A stretch of DNA of 64,000 nucleotides from Prevotellaceae bacterium UBA6417 (GTDB lineage Bacteria > Bacteroidota > Bacteroidia > Bacteroidales > Bacteroidaceae): positions 1 through 64,000 of the forward strand of contig DJPH01000005.1 in the NCBI GenBank assembly GCA_002439755.1. The letters are read 5' to 3'. The notes under the pieces were generated by a model. That model saw nothing but the letters and a program-made list of their open reading frames with translations, ran no database searches and was not told where the DNA came from. This document shows positions 32,261 through 41,196 of this stretch, piece after piece. The number at the start of each line of letters is the position of its first letter. Position 1 is the first letter of the stretch. The position numbers and the translations under genes were made by a program.

Positions 32261-33163
32261 ATGCGCTTCGGCATCTATTTGTCAAGGTCTGATATCAGGG
32301 GCATGTGCCTCTTTGCCATTCTGCTCTTGCTGGCCACTGCCCTGGTCTTCTTCTATGCCCGCCGGATGCCTGACAATACGGAAACGGCCGAAACCGATGC
32401 CCCGCTGAAAGAGAGCCGCCATTTTTTCGACAGCACGGCCGCATATACACCTGTAAAAGCCGCAGGAAGCCGGCCGTCCCTGTTTCCTTTCGATCCCAAC
32501 ACGGCCGATTCGGCCACTTTCGCCTGTCTGGGCATTCCCCCGTCGATTGCCCGACGCATTGTGCGCTACCGCTCAAAAGGCGGCCGCTTCAGAAAACCGT
32601 CCGACCTCAGGAAAATCTACGGGTTTCCCGAAGCATGCTATCGGCAGTTATCACCCTATATCAGGATAACGGTTTCTCAGGGAAGCGGCACGCGACAGAT
32701 TGCCGTCAGCCGGCGCAAAGTTGAAAAAACGCCCGTGCCGACTTTTGCAGCCAACACCGTAGAAAAATTCGACCGCCTTGTTGTATTCAACGCCAACGAC
32801 ATCGATTCGCTCACCCTCATCCGCATTCCCGGCATAGGCCCCTATTATGCCCACCGCTTTCTGGACTATCGTAAAAGACTGGGCGGCTATGCCGACGTAA
32901 GGCAGCTGGCCGAAATACACGGCTTTCCCAAGGACTGCATCGAATGGTTTCGCACCGACGGGCAGGCCGTACGCATCAACATCAACCATGCCCCGTTCAA
33001 GCAACTGCTGGCCCATCCCTACCTGAACTACGGGCAGGTGAAAGCCATCTTCGGCTATCGCCGCAAGTTCGGCCGCATAGACCATTTGCAGCAGCTGGCC
33101 AACTCGGAAGCCTTCACGCCCGACGACTTCGAGAGGCTTCGTGCGTACATCTCTTTTCAGTAA
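32261..33163 (+). CDS. Membrane-anchored helix-hairpin-helix (ComEA-like) protein
   Basis: A 300-aa protein with one N-terminal membrane helix (GMCLFAILLLLATALVFFYA, about 14-33) and the rest exported. Three ComEA-type HhH units follow: FDPNTADSATFACLGIPPSIARRIVRYR (about 75-105), VFNANDIDSLTLIRIPGIGPYYAHRFLDYR (about 176-205) and ININHAPFKQLLAHPYLNYGQVKAIFGYR (about 243-271), each with a GG(R/Y)F/Y or FGRI turn and a DL/QL helix. HhH units bind DNA without sequence preference, as in ComEA for DNA uptake, so a role in uptake or periplasmic DNA binding is possible. It begins 16 bp after the symporter. Confidence 0.82.
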   Translation: MRFGIYLSRSDIRGMCLFAILLLLATALVFFYARRMPDNTETAETDAPLKESRHFFDSTAAYTPVKAAGSRPSLFPFDPNTADSATFACLGIPPSIARRIVRYRSKGGRFRKPSDLRKIYGFPEACYRQLSPYIRITVSQGSGTRQIAVSRRKVEKTPVPTFAANTVEKFDRLVVFNANDIDSLTLIRIPGIGPYYAHRFLDYRKRLGGYADVRQLAEIHGFPKDCIEWFRTDGQAVRININHAPFKQLLAHPYLNYGQVKAIFGYRRKFGRIDHLQQLANSEAFTPDDFERLRAYISFQ

Positions 33164-33184
33164 CTTAAACTCCTTTCACCCATC

Positions 33185-33550
33185 ATGAAAACAATCCTTA
33201 TCACCCTTCTGACATCGGCCGCACTGCTCGGCATTTCGTGCAGCGGCGACGACCGGAGCGGTGAAATTCCCTATGCGCCCACCCTGCGCATCGACCAACC
33301 CGTCATTGAAGGCAACAGCGTCACCCTGAAAGCCACCGTACTTTCCTCGCCCAACAGCAGCCTTGTGGCCTGCGGTTTCTTCGTGGGCAACGATTTGCAG
33401 GAAGAAGAGCTCAAGTGCGACACACCCTCCGTCGTCTTCAGCTGCCAGATCGACAGTCTCGCTCCCGGACGCCATTACGCCGTGGCATATGCCAAAAACG
33501 GCATAGCGCAAACCACCAGCGACACCCTTCGTTTCAGCATCGAACCGTGA
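33185..33550 (+). CDS. Small lipoprotein, 121 aa
   Basis: Signal peptide MKTILITLLTSAALLGISC with a lipobox cysteine near residue 19, then SGDDRSGEIPYAPTLRIDQPVIEGNS and a beta-rich remainder compatible with one immunoglobulin or fibronectin type III-like domain (VTLKATVLSS...VACGFFVGND...YAVAYAKNGIA). Function unknown. It follows the HhH gene by 21 bp and may belong to the same transcript. Confidence 0.78.
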   Translation: MKTILITLLTSAALLGISCSGDDRSGEIPYAPTLRIDQPVIEGNSVTLKATVLSSPNSSLVACGFFVGNDLQEEELKCDTPSVVFSCQIDSLAPGRHYAVAYAKNGIAQTTSDTLRFSIEP

Positions 33551-33645
33551 TGCAAAGGTAATACATCAAGCCGACAAAAACAAGCTCCGCCAGCTCATCG
33601 GGTACAAGCAGGCACCAAAAACCTTGTAACCCTCTCTCTGTCAAC

Positions 33646-33669
33646 CTCTCGCGCGTACGCGCGGGAGAG
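33646..33669 (+). terminator. GC-rich hairpin followed by T-rich DNA
   Basis: CTCTC/GAGAG arms enclose GCGCG-TA-CGCGC with a two-G bulge; ATTTTCTTTCTTTT follows. Candidate terminator of the symporter-HhH-lipoprotein group. Confidence 0.5.
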
Positions 33670-33767
33670 ATTTTCTTTCTTTTCTTTATTTTCTTTCTTA
33701 AAGATAGTGGGGTATGGGGAGAAAGATGCTTCTTTCGTTTTTTCTTTTCTTTCTTTCGCAACCCGTA

Positions 33768-33793
33768 TTGAATACGGGGGTTGAATACGGGGG
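33768..33793 (+). repeat. Two tandem 13-bp direct repeats
   Basis: TTGAATACGGGGG occurs twice in direct succession; the upstream CCCGTATT can also pair with AATACGGG of either copy. Confidence 0.8.
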
Positions 33794-34062
33794 TTGAATG
33801 CAGGTAGGGACACATTGCGACAACACTTTGAAAGCCAGAAAAGGCAATTTTCAGCCTGCGAAACCGCTGCCCGACGCCATGCGTTTGCTGTCTACGCCAC
33901 AGGTTTTCAGCAGGCAAAAAGGACGTTGGAAAAGGCTCATTTTGGCATTCGTCAGACACGTTTCGGCCAGCCCTTTTCCGACATCACGCGCAAAAGCCCT
34001 GCCCACGCTCACGCTATGGCATATAAAAGCTAAAACGGGACTGCTGTATTCCAAATATTTTA

Positions 34063-34070
34063 TAACTTTG
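34063..34070 (+). promoter_or_regulatory. -7 box (TAACTTTG) for the nuo operon
   Basis: TAACTTTGC lies 99 bp before nuoA, giving a leader of about 90 nt. Confidence 0.6.
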
Positions 34071-34169
34071 CACGCGCGGAACATCTGACAAGTGGCCTTG
34101 TCAAAAAGCACACACGTCGGATGACTCATCCGCACTACAAGAAATTACAGATTACAACAATACAAAGTT

Positions 34170-34520
34170 ATGAACTTTACGCTTTTAGTAACCGTTGTGC
34201 TGACGGCCCTGCTGTTTGTCGTAATTGTTGTGGTGTTGGCCAACCTGCTGGCACCGCGCTCTTACAACAAGCTGAAGGAGGAAGCTTACGAATGCGGTAT
34301 CCCGGCGAGAGGTCTCCAATGGGGACACTATCACCTGGGCTACTACCTGTTTGCCATCCTGTTCCTGATGTTCGACGTGGAAACAATGTTCTTGTTTCCT
34401 TGGGCCGTAGTGGCCGGCAGCCTTGGCATCCAAGGCTTGATAGCCGTGTTGTTCTTCCTGTTCATCTTAGTTCTGGGCCTTGCATACGCCTGGAGGAAAG
34501 GAGCGTTGGCATGGCACTGA
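34170..34520 (+). CDS. nuoA: Complex I subunit NuoA
   Basis: Membrane subunit A of NADH:quinone oxidoreductase-type complex I, first gene of the operon. 116 aa with three membrane helices: TLLVTVVLTALLFVVIVVVLANLL, FAILFLMFDVETMFLFPWAVV and LIAVLFFLFILVLGLAYAW. The conserved YECGIPARG and MFDVETMFLFPWA motifs identify the family. Its last codons overlap the nuoB start by 10 bp. Confidence 0.95.
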   Translation: MNFTLLVTVVLTALLFVVIVVVLANLLAPRSYNKLKEEAYECGIPARGLQWGHYHLGYYLFAILFLMFDVETMFLFPWAVVAGSLGIQGLIAVLFFLFILVLGLAYAWRKGALAWH

Positions 34521-35149
34521 TAGGGAAACCCAAAATCAAGTCGATTCCCTACGAGGAATTCAAAGACAACGAGAGCCTGGAAAAAATGATCGACGAGCTA
34601 AACGCCAACGGTGCCAACGTACTTGTGACCACGGCCGACAAGCTCATCAACTGGGGGCGCAGCAACAGCCTGTGGCCGATGAACTTCGGAACCAGCTGCT
34701 GCGCCATCGAGCTGATGGCCATGGGCGCAGCGCGCTTTGACATGGCCCGCTTCGGTTTCGAGGTAACACGCGTAAGCCCCCGCCAGGCCGACCTTATCCT
34801 GGTATGCGGCACCATCACCAACAAGATGGCTCCGGTGCTGAAACGCCTGTACGACCAGATGGCCGACCCCAAATACGTCATCGCCATAGGAGGCTGCACC
34901 TGCACAGGCGGCCCATTCACCAAATCCTATCACGTGGTAAAAGGCGTAGACAAAATCCTGCCCGTCGACGTATATGTGCCCGGATGCCCTCCACGCCCCG
35001 AAGCCTTCTACTACGGCATGATGCAGCTGCAACGTAAGATGAAGATCGAGAACTACCTTGGCACCGTCAACCGCAAGGAAAAAGACCCCTACAAGGAAGA
35101 AGCCAAAGAACTTCAGAAAAAAATCATCAACCAAGAACAAGAAGCATGA
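34511..35149 (+). CDS. nuoB: Complex I subunit NuoB
   Basis: Peripheral-arm subunit holding iron-sulfur cluster N2, which passes electrons to quinone. 212 aa. The four cluster ligands are visible in GTSCCAIELMAMG (adjacent cysteines), GGCTCTGG and VPGCPPRPEAF. The start at 34511 overlaps nuoA; the frame is open farther upstream only because nuoA lies in another frame. A charged C-terminal tail (KEKDPYKEEAKELQKK) extends beyond the core. ATGA overlap with nuoCD. Confidence 0.96.
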   Translation: MALIGKPKIKSIPYEEFKDNESLEKMIDELNANGANVLVTTADKLINWGRSNSLWPMNFGTSCCAIELMAMGAARFDMARFGFEVTRVSPRQADLILVCGTITNKMAPVLKRLYDQMADPKYVIAIGGCTCTGGPFTKSYHVVKGVDKILPVDVYVPGCPPRPEAFYYGMMQLQRKMKIENYLGTVNRKEKDPYKEEAKELQKKIINQEQEA

Positions 35150-36711
35150 CTTTGGACATAAAGACAATAGCACCCTCGGAACTGCACGCAGAAATGGTGC
35201 GCCTGAAAAAAGAACGCCAGATGGACTTCCTCGTCAACCTCATCGGCATGGACTGGGGCGAAGAAGGGCTTGGCGTGATCTACATGCTCGAATCGACCCA
35301 AACGGGCGAGACCATATCGCTGAAAACCGTCACGGCCGACCGCGAAAACCCCTACATACCAACAGTCAGCGACTTATGGCAGATTGCCAACATCTACGAG
35401 CGTGAAGTCTACGACTTCTTCGGCATCAAATTCCTAAACCACCCCGACATGCGTCGCATCTTCCTGCGCGAAGACTGGACAGGCTATCCTCTGCGCAAAG
35501 ACGACAAGCCCGAAGAAGAAAACCCGCTCAAGATGACTGACGAACCGCTGGCCGACACCACGAAAGAATACTTCCTCAAAGAAGACGGCACCGTGGGCGT
35601 GCGCGAAAACACGGTGTGGGGCCCCGATGAATACGTAGTCAACGTAGGTCCGCAGCACCCGTCGACCCACGGCGTACTGCACATGCGCGCCAGCCTCAAC
35701 GGTGAAGTGGTCAACAAAGTAGGCCTCGTGCTCGGCTACATACACCGCGGCGTAGAAAAAATCAGCGAAAGCATGACCTATCCGCAATTGCTGGCCATGA
35801 CCGACCGCCTCGACTACTTCAGCGCCATGCAAAACCGCCACGCCCTGTGCATGTGCATCGAAAAAGCCATGGGACTCGAAGTAAGCCCGCGCGTACAATA
35901 CATACGCACCATCATGGACGAACTGCAGCGCATCGCATCGCACCTCATCTACTACGGATGCATGGCCATGGACACCGGTGCACTGACCGCCTTCTTCTAT
36001 ACCTTCCGCGAACGCGAACAGCTGATGAAGATATTCGAAGACAACTTCGGCGGCCGCCTCATCATGAACTACAACACCATAGGCGGCGTAATGTATGACA
36101 TACTGCCCAGCTTCGTCAAAGAAGTAAAAGAATTCGAGAAAGCCCTCAGCAAACGGTTCCACGAATATCAGGACATCTTTACCACCAACATCATAGCCCG
36201 TCAGCGCATGGAGGGCGTAGGCACAATCAGCAACGAAGACGCCATATCGCTGGGACTCACAGGCCCCGTGGGACGCGCCTGCGGATGGAAAAACGACGTG
36301 CGCAAGCGTCACCCCTACGCCATGTACGACAAAGTGAACTTCACCGAAATCGTGCGCACCGAAGGCGACACCAACGCACGCCACTGGAACCGTATGGACG
36401 AAATGCTCGAAAGCCTGAACATCATCGACCAACTGATCGACAACATTCCCGAAGGCGAATACCAGGCCAAGCGCAAACCCATCATCAAACTACCCGAAGG
36501 CGACTACTATCAGGCCGTCGAAGCCAGCCGCGGTGAACTGGGCGTATTCATAGAAAGCAAGGGCGACAAGTTCCCGTATCGCGTACACTACCGCAGCAGC
36601 AGCCTGCCACTGGCCAACGCCATGGACACCGCAAGCCGCGGACAGAAATTTGCCGACCTCATAGCCATAGGCGCATCCATGGACTTCGTGATACCCGACA
36701 TTGACAGATAA
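35146..36711 (+). CDS. nuoCD: Complex I fused subunit NuoCD
   Basis: A 521-aa natural fusion of NuoC (about residues 1-125; ANIYEREVYDFFGIKFLNHPDMRRIFL is its signature) and NuoD (from about 160, starting NVGPQHPSTHGVLH). NuoD forms the quinone site with NuoB; the family motifs GYIHRGVEKI, RLDYFSAMQNRHAL, RTIMDELQRIASHL, GPVGRACG and SRGELGVFIESKGDKFPYRVHYRS are intact. Fusion of C and D is known in several groups. Overlaps nuoB by 4 bp. Confidence 0.96.
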   Translation: MTLDIKTIAPSELHAEMVRLKKERQMDFLVNLIGMDWGEEGLGVIYMLESTQTGETISLKTVTADRENPYIPTVSDLWQIANIYEREVYDFFGIKFLNHPDMRRIFLREDWTGYPLRKDDKPEEENPLKMTDEPLADTTKEYFLKEDGTVGVRENTVWGPDEYVVNVGPQHPSTHGVLHMRASLNGEVVNKVGLVLGYIHRGVEKISESMTYPQLLAMTDRLDYFSAMQNRHALCMCIEKAMGLEVSPRVQYIRTIMDELQRIASHLIYYGCMAMDTGALTAFFYTFREREQLMKIFEDNFGGRLIMNYNTIGGVMYDILPSFVKEVKEFEKALSKRFHEYQDIFTTNIIARQRMEGVGTISNEDAISLGLTGPVGRACGWKNDVRKRHPYAMYDKVNFTEIVRTEGDTNARHWNRMDEMLESLNIIDQLIDNIPEGEYQAKRKPIIKLPEGDYYQAVEASRGELGVFIESKGDKFPYRVHYRSSSLPLANAMDTASRGQKFADLIAIGASMDFVIPDIDR

Positions 36712-36728
36712 TATAAAGAGAAAAGATT

Positions 36729-37808
36729 ATGTTTGACTTCAGTATAGTAACAAAATGGTTTCACGCCCTGCTTTGCGGCGCAATGCCAGAATGGGCGGCC
36801 ATAGGCATAGAATGCCTCATCGTGTTGCTCTTCATCATTATCCTATATGCCATCCTCGCCATCGTGCTCATCTATGCGGAACGTAAGATATGCGCATTCT
36901 TCCAGTGCCGAATAGGCCCCAACCGCGTAGGAAAATGGGGACTGCTCCAGGTATTCGCCGACGTGCTGAAAATGCTGACCAAGGAAATCATCAAAATGCG
37001 CCAAAGCGACCGCCTGCTCCACGACATGGCACCCTACTTCGTATTGGCAGCCTCGTTCCTCACCTTTGCCTGCATACCCTGGAACAAAGGACTGGAAATA
37101 CTCGACTTCAACGTAGGCGCCTTCTTCTTCATCGCAGTATCGGGCATAGGAGTCGTCGGCATACTGCTCGCCGGTTGGGCAAGCCACAGCAAATATCCCC
37201 TCATCGGTGCCATGCGAAGCGGTGCACAGCTGGTGAGCTACGAGCTGAGCATCGGCATGACCATGCTCACCGTCATCATGCTCTGCGGCACCATGCAACT
37301 CTCGGAAATCGTACAGCAGCAAGCCGACTACGGATGGAACATCGTGCGCGGACACATACCGGCAGTACTGGCATTCATCATCTACCTGATAGCCGGCAAC
37401 GCCGAATGCAACCGCGGCCCGTTCGACCTGCCCGAAGCCGAAAGCGAACTGACAGCCGGATACCACACAGAATACTCAGGCATGGGATTCGGATTCTTCT
37501 ATCTGGCAGAATACCTGAACCTGTTTATATGCAGCGCAATGGCAGCAACCATCTTCCTGGGAGGATGGGCACCGCTCTACCTGCCCGGCATGGACGGCTT
37601 CAACACCATCATGAGCTACATACCCGGATTCGTATGGTTCTTCGCCAAAGCATTCTTCGTAGTATTCCTCTTGATGTGGATCAGATGGACATTCCCACGC
37701 CTGCGCATCGACCAGCTCCTTTCGCTGGAATGGAAATACCTGCTACCTATCAGCATGTTTAACATCATATTGATGGCTCTCGTCGTTTGCCTGGGCCTGA
37801 CACTTTAA
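36729..37808 (+). CDS. nuoH: Complex I subunit NuoH
   Basis: Membrane subunit at the junction with the peripheral arm, lining the quinone channel. 359 aa with about eight helices. AERKICAFFQCRIGPNRVGKWGLLQ and NRGPFDLPEAESELTAGYHTEYSGM are the conserved loop motifs containing the acidic residues that couple quinone reduction to proton movement. Spaced 17 bp after nuoCD. Confidence 0.96.
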   Translation: MFDFSIVTKWFHALLCGAMPEWAAIGIECLIVLLFIIILYAILAIVLIYAERKICAFFQCRIGPNRVGKWGLLQVFADVLKMLTKEIIKMRQSDRLLHDMAPYFVLAASFLTFACIPWNKGLEILDFNVGAFFFIAVSGIGVVGILLAGWASHSKYPLIGAMRSGAQLVSYELSIGMTMLTVIMLCGTMQLSEIVQQQADYGWNIVRGHIPAVLAFIIYLIAGNAECNRGPFDLPEAESELTAGYHTEYSGMGFGFFYLAEYLNLFICSAMAATIFLGGWAPLYLPGMDGFNTIMSYIPGFVWFFAKAFFVVFLLMWIRWTFPRLRIDQLLSLEWKYLLPISMFNIILMALVVCLGLTL

Positions 37809-37824
37809 AAAGCCCCATTGAATT

Positions 37825-38358
37825 ATGGACAACAATACATACATAGGAGGAATCGTCGAGGCAATGAAAAGCCTGGGCATCGGCCTGAAGACCTCACTCA
37901 AGGTCTTCTTTGAAAAAGACGAAACCGAACAGTATCCCGAAAACCGCAAAACGCTGAAATTCTCAGACCGCAACCGCTTCTGTTTGGAAATGCCACACAA
38001 CGACAAGAACGAACACAAATGCGTGGCCTGCGGACTGTGCCAGATGGCATGCCCCAACGGCACCATCACCGTGACCAGCGAAATGGTGACAACCGAAGAC
38101 GGCAAGAAAAAACGCCAGCTGGTAAAATATGAATACAACGTAGGACAATGCATGTTCTGCAACCTGTGCGTACTGGCCTGTCCCCACAACGCCATCCGCT
38201 TTAACCAGGAATTCGAAAACGCCGTGTTCGACAAAACCAAGCTGAACATGCAGCTCAACCACCCGGGAAGCAAGGTAGAAGAAAAACCAAAACCCGTTAT
38301 TCAGAAACCGGCTGCAGCGGCTGCAGCGGCAACCACAACAACTAACAAGGAGGACTAA
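37825..38358 (+). CDS. nuoI: Complex I subunit NuoI (2x[4Fe-4S] ferredoxin)
   Basis: Carries clusters N6a and N6b, ligated by CVACGLCQMACP and CMFCNLCVLACP, each a complete CxxCxxCxxxCP motif. 177 aa. The C-terminus has a low-complexity Ala/Thr tail (AAAAAAATTTT) encoded by GGCTGCAGC repeats. In a complex lacking NuoEFG these clusters are the likely electron entry point. Spaced 16 bp after nuoH. Confidence 0.96.
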   Translation: MDNNTYIGGIVEAMKSLGIGLKTSLKVFFEKDETEQYPENRKTLKFSDRNRFCLEMPHNDKNEHKCVACGLCQMACPNGTITVTSEMVTTEDGKKKRQLVKYEYNVGQCMFCNLCVLACPHNAIRFNQEFENAVFDKTKLNMQLNHPGSKVEEKPKPVIQKPAAAAAAATTTTNKED

Positions 38359-38360
38359 GC

Positions 38361-38876
38361 ATGGCAACGACAATCATATTTTTCATATTGGCGGCAATCA
38401 TCCTGGGTTGCGCACTATTGGCCGTAACCACCAAATACCTGATGCGCGCCGCAACCTACCTGCTGTTTGTCCTCTTCGGCACAGCAGGCCTGTATTTCCT
38501 CATGGGATACACATTCCTCGGCTCGGTTCAAGTAATGGTATATGCCGGCGGCGTAGTGGTGCTCTACATCTTCGCTCTGATGCTGACAGGCCGCTCCGAC
38601 CATCACAAGGAAAACGGCCCCTCGCAAATAGCCAAAAAGATGGCCGCCCTGGCAGCCAGTCTGTGCGGTGCAGCCCTCATGCTGTTTATCTTCATATCAC
38701 ATAAGTTTGCCTGCAACATCCTTACGGCACCCGACGAACAGGCCACATCCATCCAACTCATCGGACAACAGATCATAGCCTCCGACAAATATGGCTACCT
38801 GCTACCCTTCGAAGCAGTCAGCGTATTGCTGCTCGCCTGCATCGTCGGCGGTCTGATCATCGCACGTAAACGTTAA
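38361..38876 (+). CDS. nuoJ: Complex I subunit NuoJ
   Basis: Membrane subunit, 171 aa, with about five helices. AATYLLFVLFGTAGLYFLMGYTFLGSVQVMVYAGGVVVLYIFALML contains the conserved helix-3 region with its pi-bulge glycines. The start follows an AAGGAGG sequence, one of the few strong ribosome-binding sites in the window, 2 bp after the nuoI stop. Confidence 0.93.
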   Translation: MATTIIFFILAAIILGCALLAVTTKYLMRAATYLLFVLFGTAGLYFLMGYTFLGSVQVMVYAGGVVVLYIFALMLTGRSDHHKENGPSQIAKKMAALAASLCGAALMLFIFISHKFACNILTAPDEQATSIQLIGQQIIASDKYGYLLPFEAVSVLLLACIVGGLIIARKR

Positions 38877-38889
38877 AAACGAAACAGAA

Positions 38890-39198
38890 ATGGTAACTAT
38901 AAATTGTTTTCTAATTCTTTCGGCATTGATGCTGTTCATCGGCGTTTACGGATTTCTGACCCGCCGGAACACATTGGCCATCCTCATCTCAATAGAACTG
39001 ATGCTGAACGCTGCCGACATTAATTTCGCGGCATTCAACCGCATGCTCTATCCCGAAGGACAGGAAGGTTACTTCTTCACGCTGTTCTCGGTAGCCATCT
39101 CGGCAGCCGAAACAGCCATCGCCATTGCCGTGATGATTAACATCTACCGCAATCTGAAGAACAACTTCGTTGAAAACCTCGACAAAATGAAATGGTAA
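38890..39198 (+). CDS. nuoK: Complex I subunit NuoK
   Basis: Antiporter-adjacent membrane subunit, 102 aa, three helices. GVYGFLTRRNTLAILISIELMLNAADINF holds the conserved Glu of helix 2, and SAAETAIAIAVMINIYR the Glu of helix 3, both needed for proton transfer. Confidence 0.95.
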   Translation: MVTINCFLILSALMLFIGVYGFLTRRNTLAILISIELMLNAADINFAAFNRMLYPEGQEGYFFTLFSVAISAAETAIAIAVMINIYRNLKNNFVENLDKMKW

Positions 39199-39221
39199 TA
39201 ACGACAAACAAGAATTAACCC

Positions 39222-41183
39222 ATGGATTATACATACACAGTCTTTATCCTGCTATTGCCATTCCTTTCTTTCCTGTTTTTAGGATTGGCAGGAAAATGGC
39301 TCAGCCATCGTACTGCGGGCCTGTTCGGCACCATCGTCTTGGGCGTAGTGGCCGTCATGTCCTACTACACAGCCTTTGAATACTTCACGGCCGACCGCGT
39401 CAACGGCGTATTCCAGACAATCGTCCCCTACAACTTCACATGGCTGCCCTTCTTTGACGAAGGCCTGCACTTCGACCTCGGCATCATGCTCGACCCCATC
39501 TCGGTGATGATGCTCATAGTCATCTCGACCGTCTCGCTGATGGTTCACATCTACTCATTCGGCTACATGCACGGCGAACGCGGATTCCAACGCTACTATG
39601 CCTACCTGAGCCTGTTCACCATGTCGATGCTCGGCCTTGTACTGGCCACCAACATCTTCCAAATGTACATGTTCTGGGAACTTGTAGGTGTCTGCTCCTA
39701 TCTGCTCATCGGTTTCTATTACACGCAGGCTCCGGCAGTGGCAGCCTCGAAGAAAGCTTTCATCGTGACACGCTTTGCCGACCTGGGCTTCCTCATCGGA
39801 ATCCTGTTCTACGGCTACTACACAGGCTCGTTCAGCTTTGACTTCACCAACTCGGCAGTCTACCTCAACGGAGCCATGCCGGGCGCCGAAGCCGACTTCT
39901 CGAAAGCTATAGCCGGCGCAGGCTTCATCCTGCCCACGGCACTCTTCCTGATGTTTATCGGTGGTGCAGGCAAAAGTGCCATGTTCCCGCTCCACATCTG
40001 GTTGCCCGATGCCATGGAAGGACCTACTCCTGTCAGCGCACTGATCCACGCCGCCACGATGGTAGTAGCCGGCGTATTTCAGGTGGCACGCATGTTCCCC
40101 CTGTGGATTCAATATGCGCCCGACACGCTGCACATCGTTGCCTGGATAGGCGCTTTCACAGCATTCTATGCCGCAGCCGTGGCATGCGCGCAAAGCGACA
40201 TCAAACGCGTGCTGGCATTCTCGACCATCTCGCAAATAGCATTCATGATGGTGGCACTCGGCGTTTGCATGCCCGAAGGCAATTACACCGACAACCATGC
40301 AAGCCTCGGTTACATGGCATCCATGTATCACCTGTTCACACACGCCATGTTCAAGGCAACCCTCTTCCTGTGCGCAGGCTGCATCATCCACGCCGTACAC
40401 AGCAATGAAATGGAATTCATGGGTGGCATGCGCAAATATATGCCCATCACACACATCACATTCCTCATTGCATGTCTTGCCATCTCAGGCATACCGCCGT
40501 TCAGTGGATTCTTCTCGAAAGACGAAATCCTCGTTGCCGCATTCCACTACAGCACCGCAATGGGTTGGATCATGACAGCCATCGCAGCCATGACAGCCTT
40601 CTACATGTTCCGCCTGTACTACGGCATCTTCTGGGGAACAGAGAACAAGGCCTACCATGCCGAACACACACCGCATGAAAGCCCCGCTGTAATGACCGTA
40701 CCCTTGATAATTCTGACAGTCATCACAGTGACCATAGGATGGATACTTCCCGGCACATTCGGCAGCTATGTAAGTGCCACCGGAGAAGCCTACCACATAC
40801 ATCTCGACTGGTCAGTAGCCGGCACAAGCATTGCGATTGCATCGGCCTCCATAGCCTTGGCAACATGGATCTATGCACGCAGTAGCCAGCCCGTGGCCGT
40901 TCGCCTCAAAGAAACTTTCCCCAGCCTTCACAAGTGGGCCTATCACCGTTTCTATATCGATGAAATCTATCAATTTGTTACTCACCGCATCATCTTCGCC
41001 TATATCAGCCGCCCCATAGCATGGTTTGACCGCCACGTGGTCGACGGGTTCTTCAACTTCCTGGCCTGGGGCACGAACGCAGCAAGCAACGGCATCCGCA
41101 CACTGCAAAGCGGACGCGTTCAGCAATATGCCTTCGTATTCCTGATTGGCGTACTGATTCTTATATTAATGTTGATCTTATAA
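39222..41183 (+). CDS. nuoL: Complex I subunit NuoL
   Basis: Distal antiporter-like proton-pumping subunit, 653 aa, with about sixteen helices and the C-terminal lateral helix. Motifs: MFWELVGVCSYLLIGFYY (helix-5 Glu), GGAGKSAMFPLHIWLPDAMEGPTPVSALIHAATMV (helix-7 Lys and the HAAT break), DIKRVLAFSTISQIAFMMVALG, HLFTHAMFKATLFLCAG and GIPPFSGFFSKDEIL. All expected charged residues are present. Confidence 0.96.
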   Translation: MDYTYTVFILLLPFLSFLFLGLAGKWLSHRTAGLFGTIVLGVVAVMSYYTAFEYFTADRVNGVFQTIVPYNFTWLPFFDEGLHFDLGIMLDPISVMMLIVISTVSLMVHIYSFGYMHGERGFQRYYAYLSLFTMSMLGLVLATNIFQMYMFWELVGVCSYLLIGFYYTQAPAVAASKKAFIVTRFADLGFLIGILFYGYYTGSFSFDFTNSAVYLNGAMPGAEADFSKAIAGAGFILPTALFLMFIGGAGKSAMFPLHIWLPDAMEGPTPVSALIHAATMVVAGVFQVARMFPLWIQYAPDTLHIVAWIGAFTAFYAAAVACAQSDIKRVLAFSTISQIAFMMVALGVCMPEGNYTDNHASLGYMASMYHLFTHAMFKATLFLCAGCIIHAVHSNEMEFMGGMRKYMPITHITFLIACLAISGIPPFSGFFSKDEILVAAFHYSTAMGWIMTAIAAMTAFYMFRLYYGIFWGTENKAYHAEHTPHESPAVMTVPLIILTVITVTIGWILPGTFGSYVSATGEAYHIHLDWSVAGTSIAIASASIALATWIYARSSQPVAVRLKETFPSLHKWAYHRFYIDEIYQFVTHRIIFAYISRPIAWFDRHVVDGFFNFLAWGTNAASNGIRTLQSGRVQQYAFVFLIGVLILILMLIL

Positions 41184-41196
41184 AACTGCTTACGAT

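Larger units (their letters stand above)
33551..34062. other. Long non-coding stretch before the nuo operon
   Basis: About 510 bp without a convincing gene. It contains a GC-rich hairpin (33646-33669), a pyrimidine-rich tract with repeated TTTCTTT (about 33670-33760), and two copies of a 13-bp direct repeat TTGAATACGGGGG (33768-33780 and 33781-33793). Short open frames on both strands have no family resemblance and unusual composition. Confidence 0.6.

Noticed and set aside
33553..33560. Reverse-strand TACCTTTG box as a promoter
   Set aside because: It would drive only antisense transcription into the small lipoprotein gene; no reverse-strand gene follows. Probably chance.
33798..34088. A 96-aa protein before nuoA
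   Set aside because: It is rich in unusual residues for a coding sequence, has no recognised family, and runs through the nuo promoter box.
34121..34510. N-terminal extension of NuoB
   Set aside because: This part of the frame overlaps nuoA and has no similarity to NuoB; the ATG at 34511 gives the normal protein.
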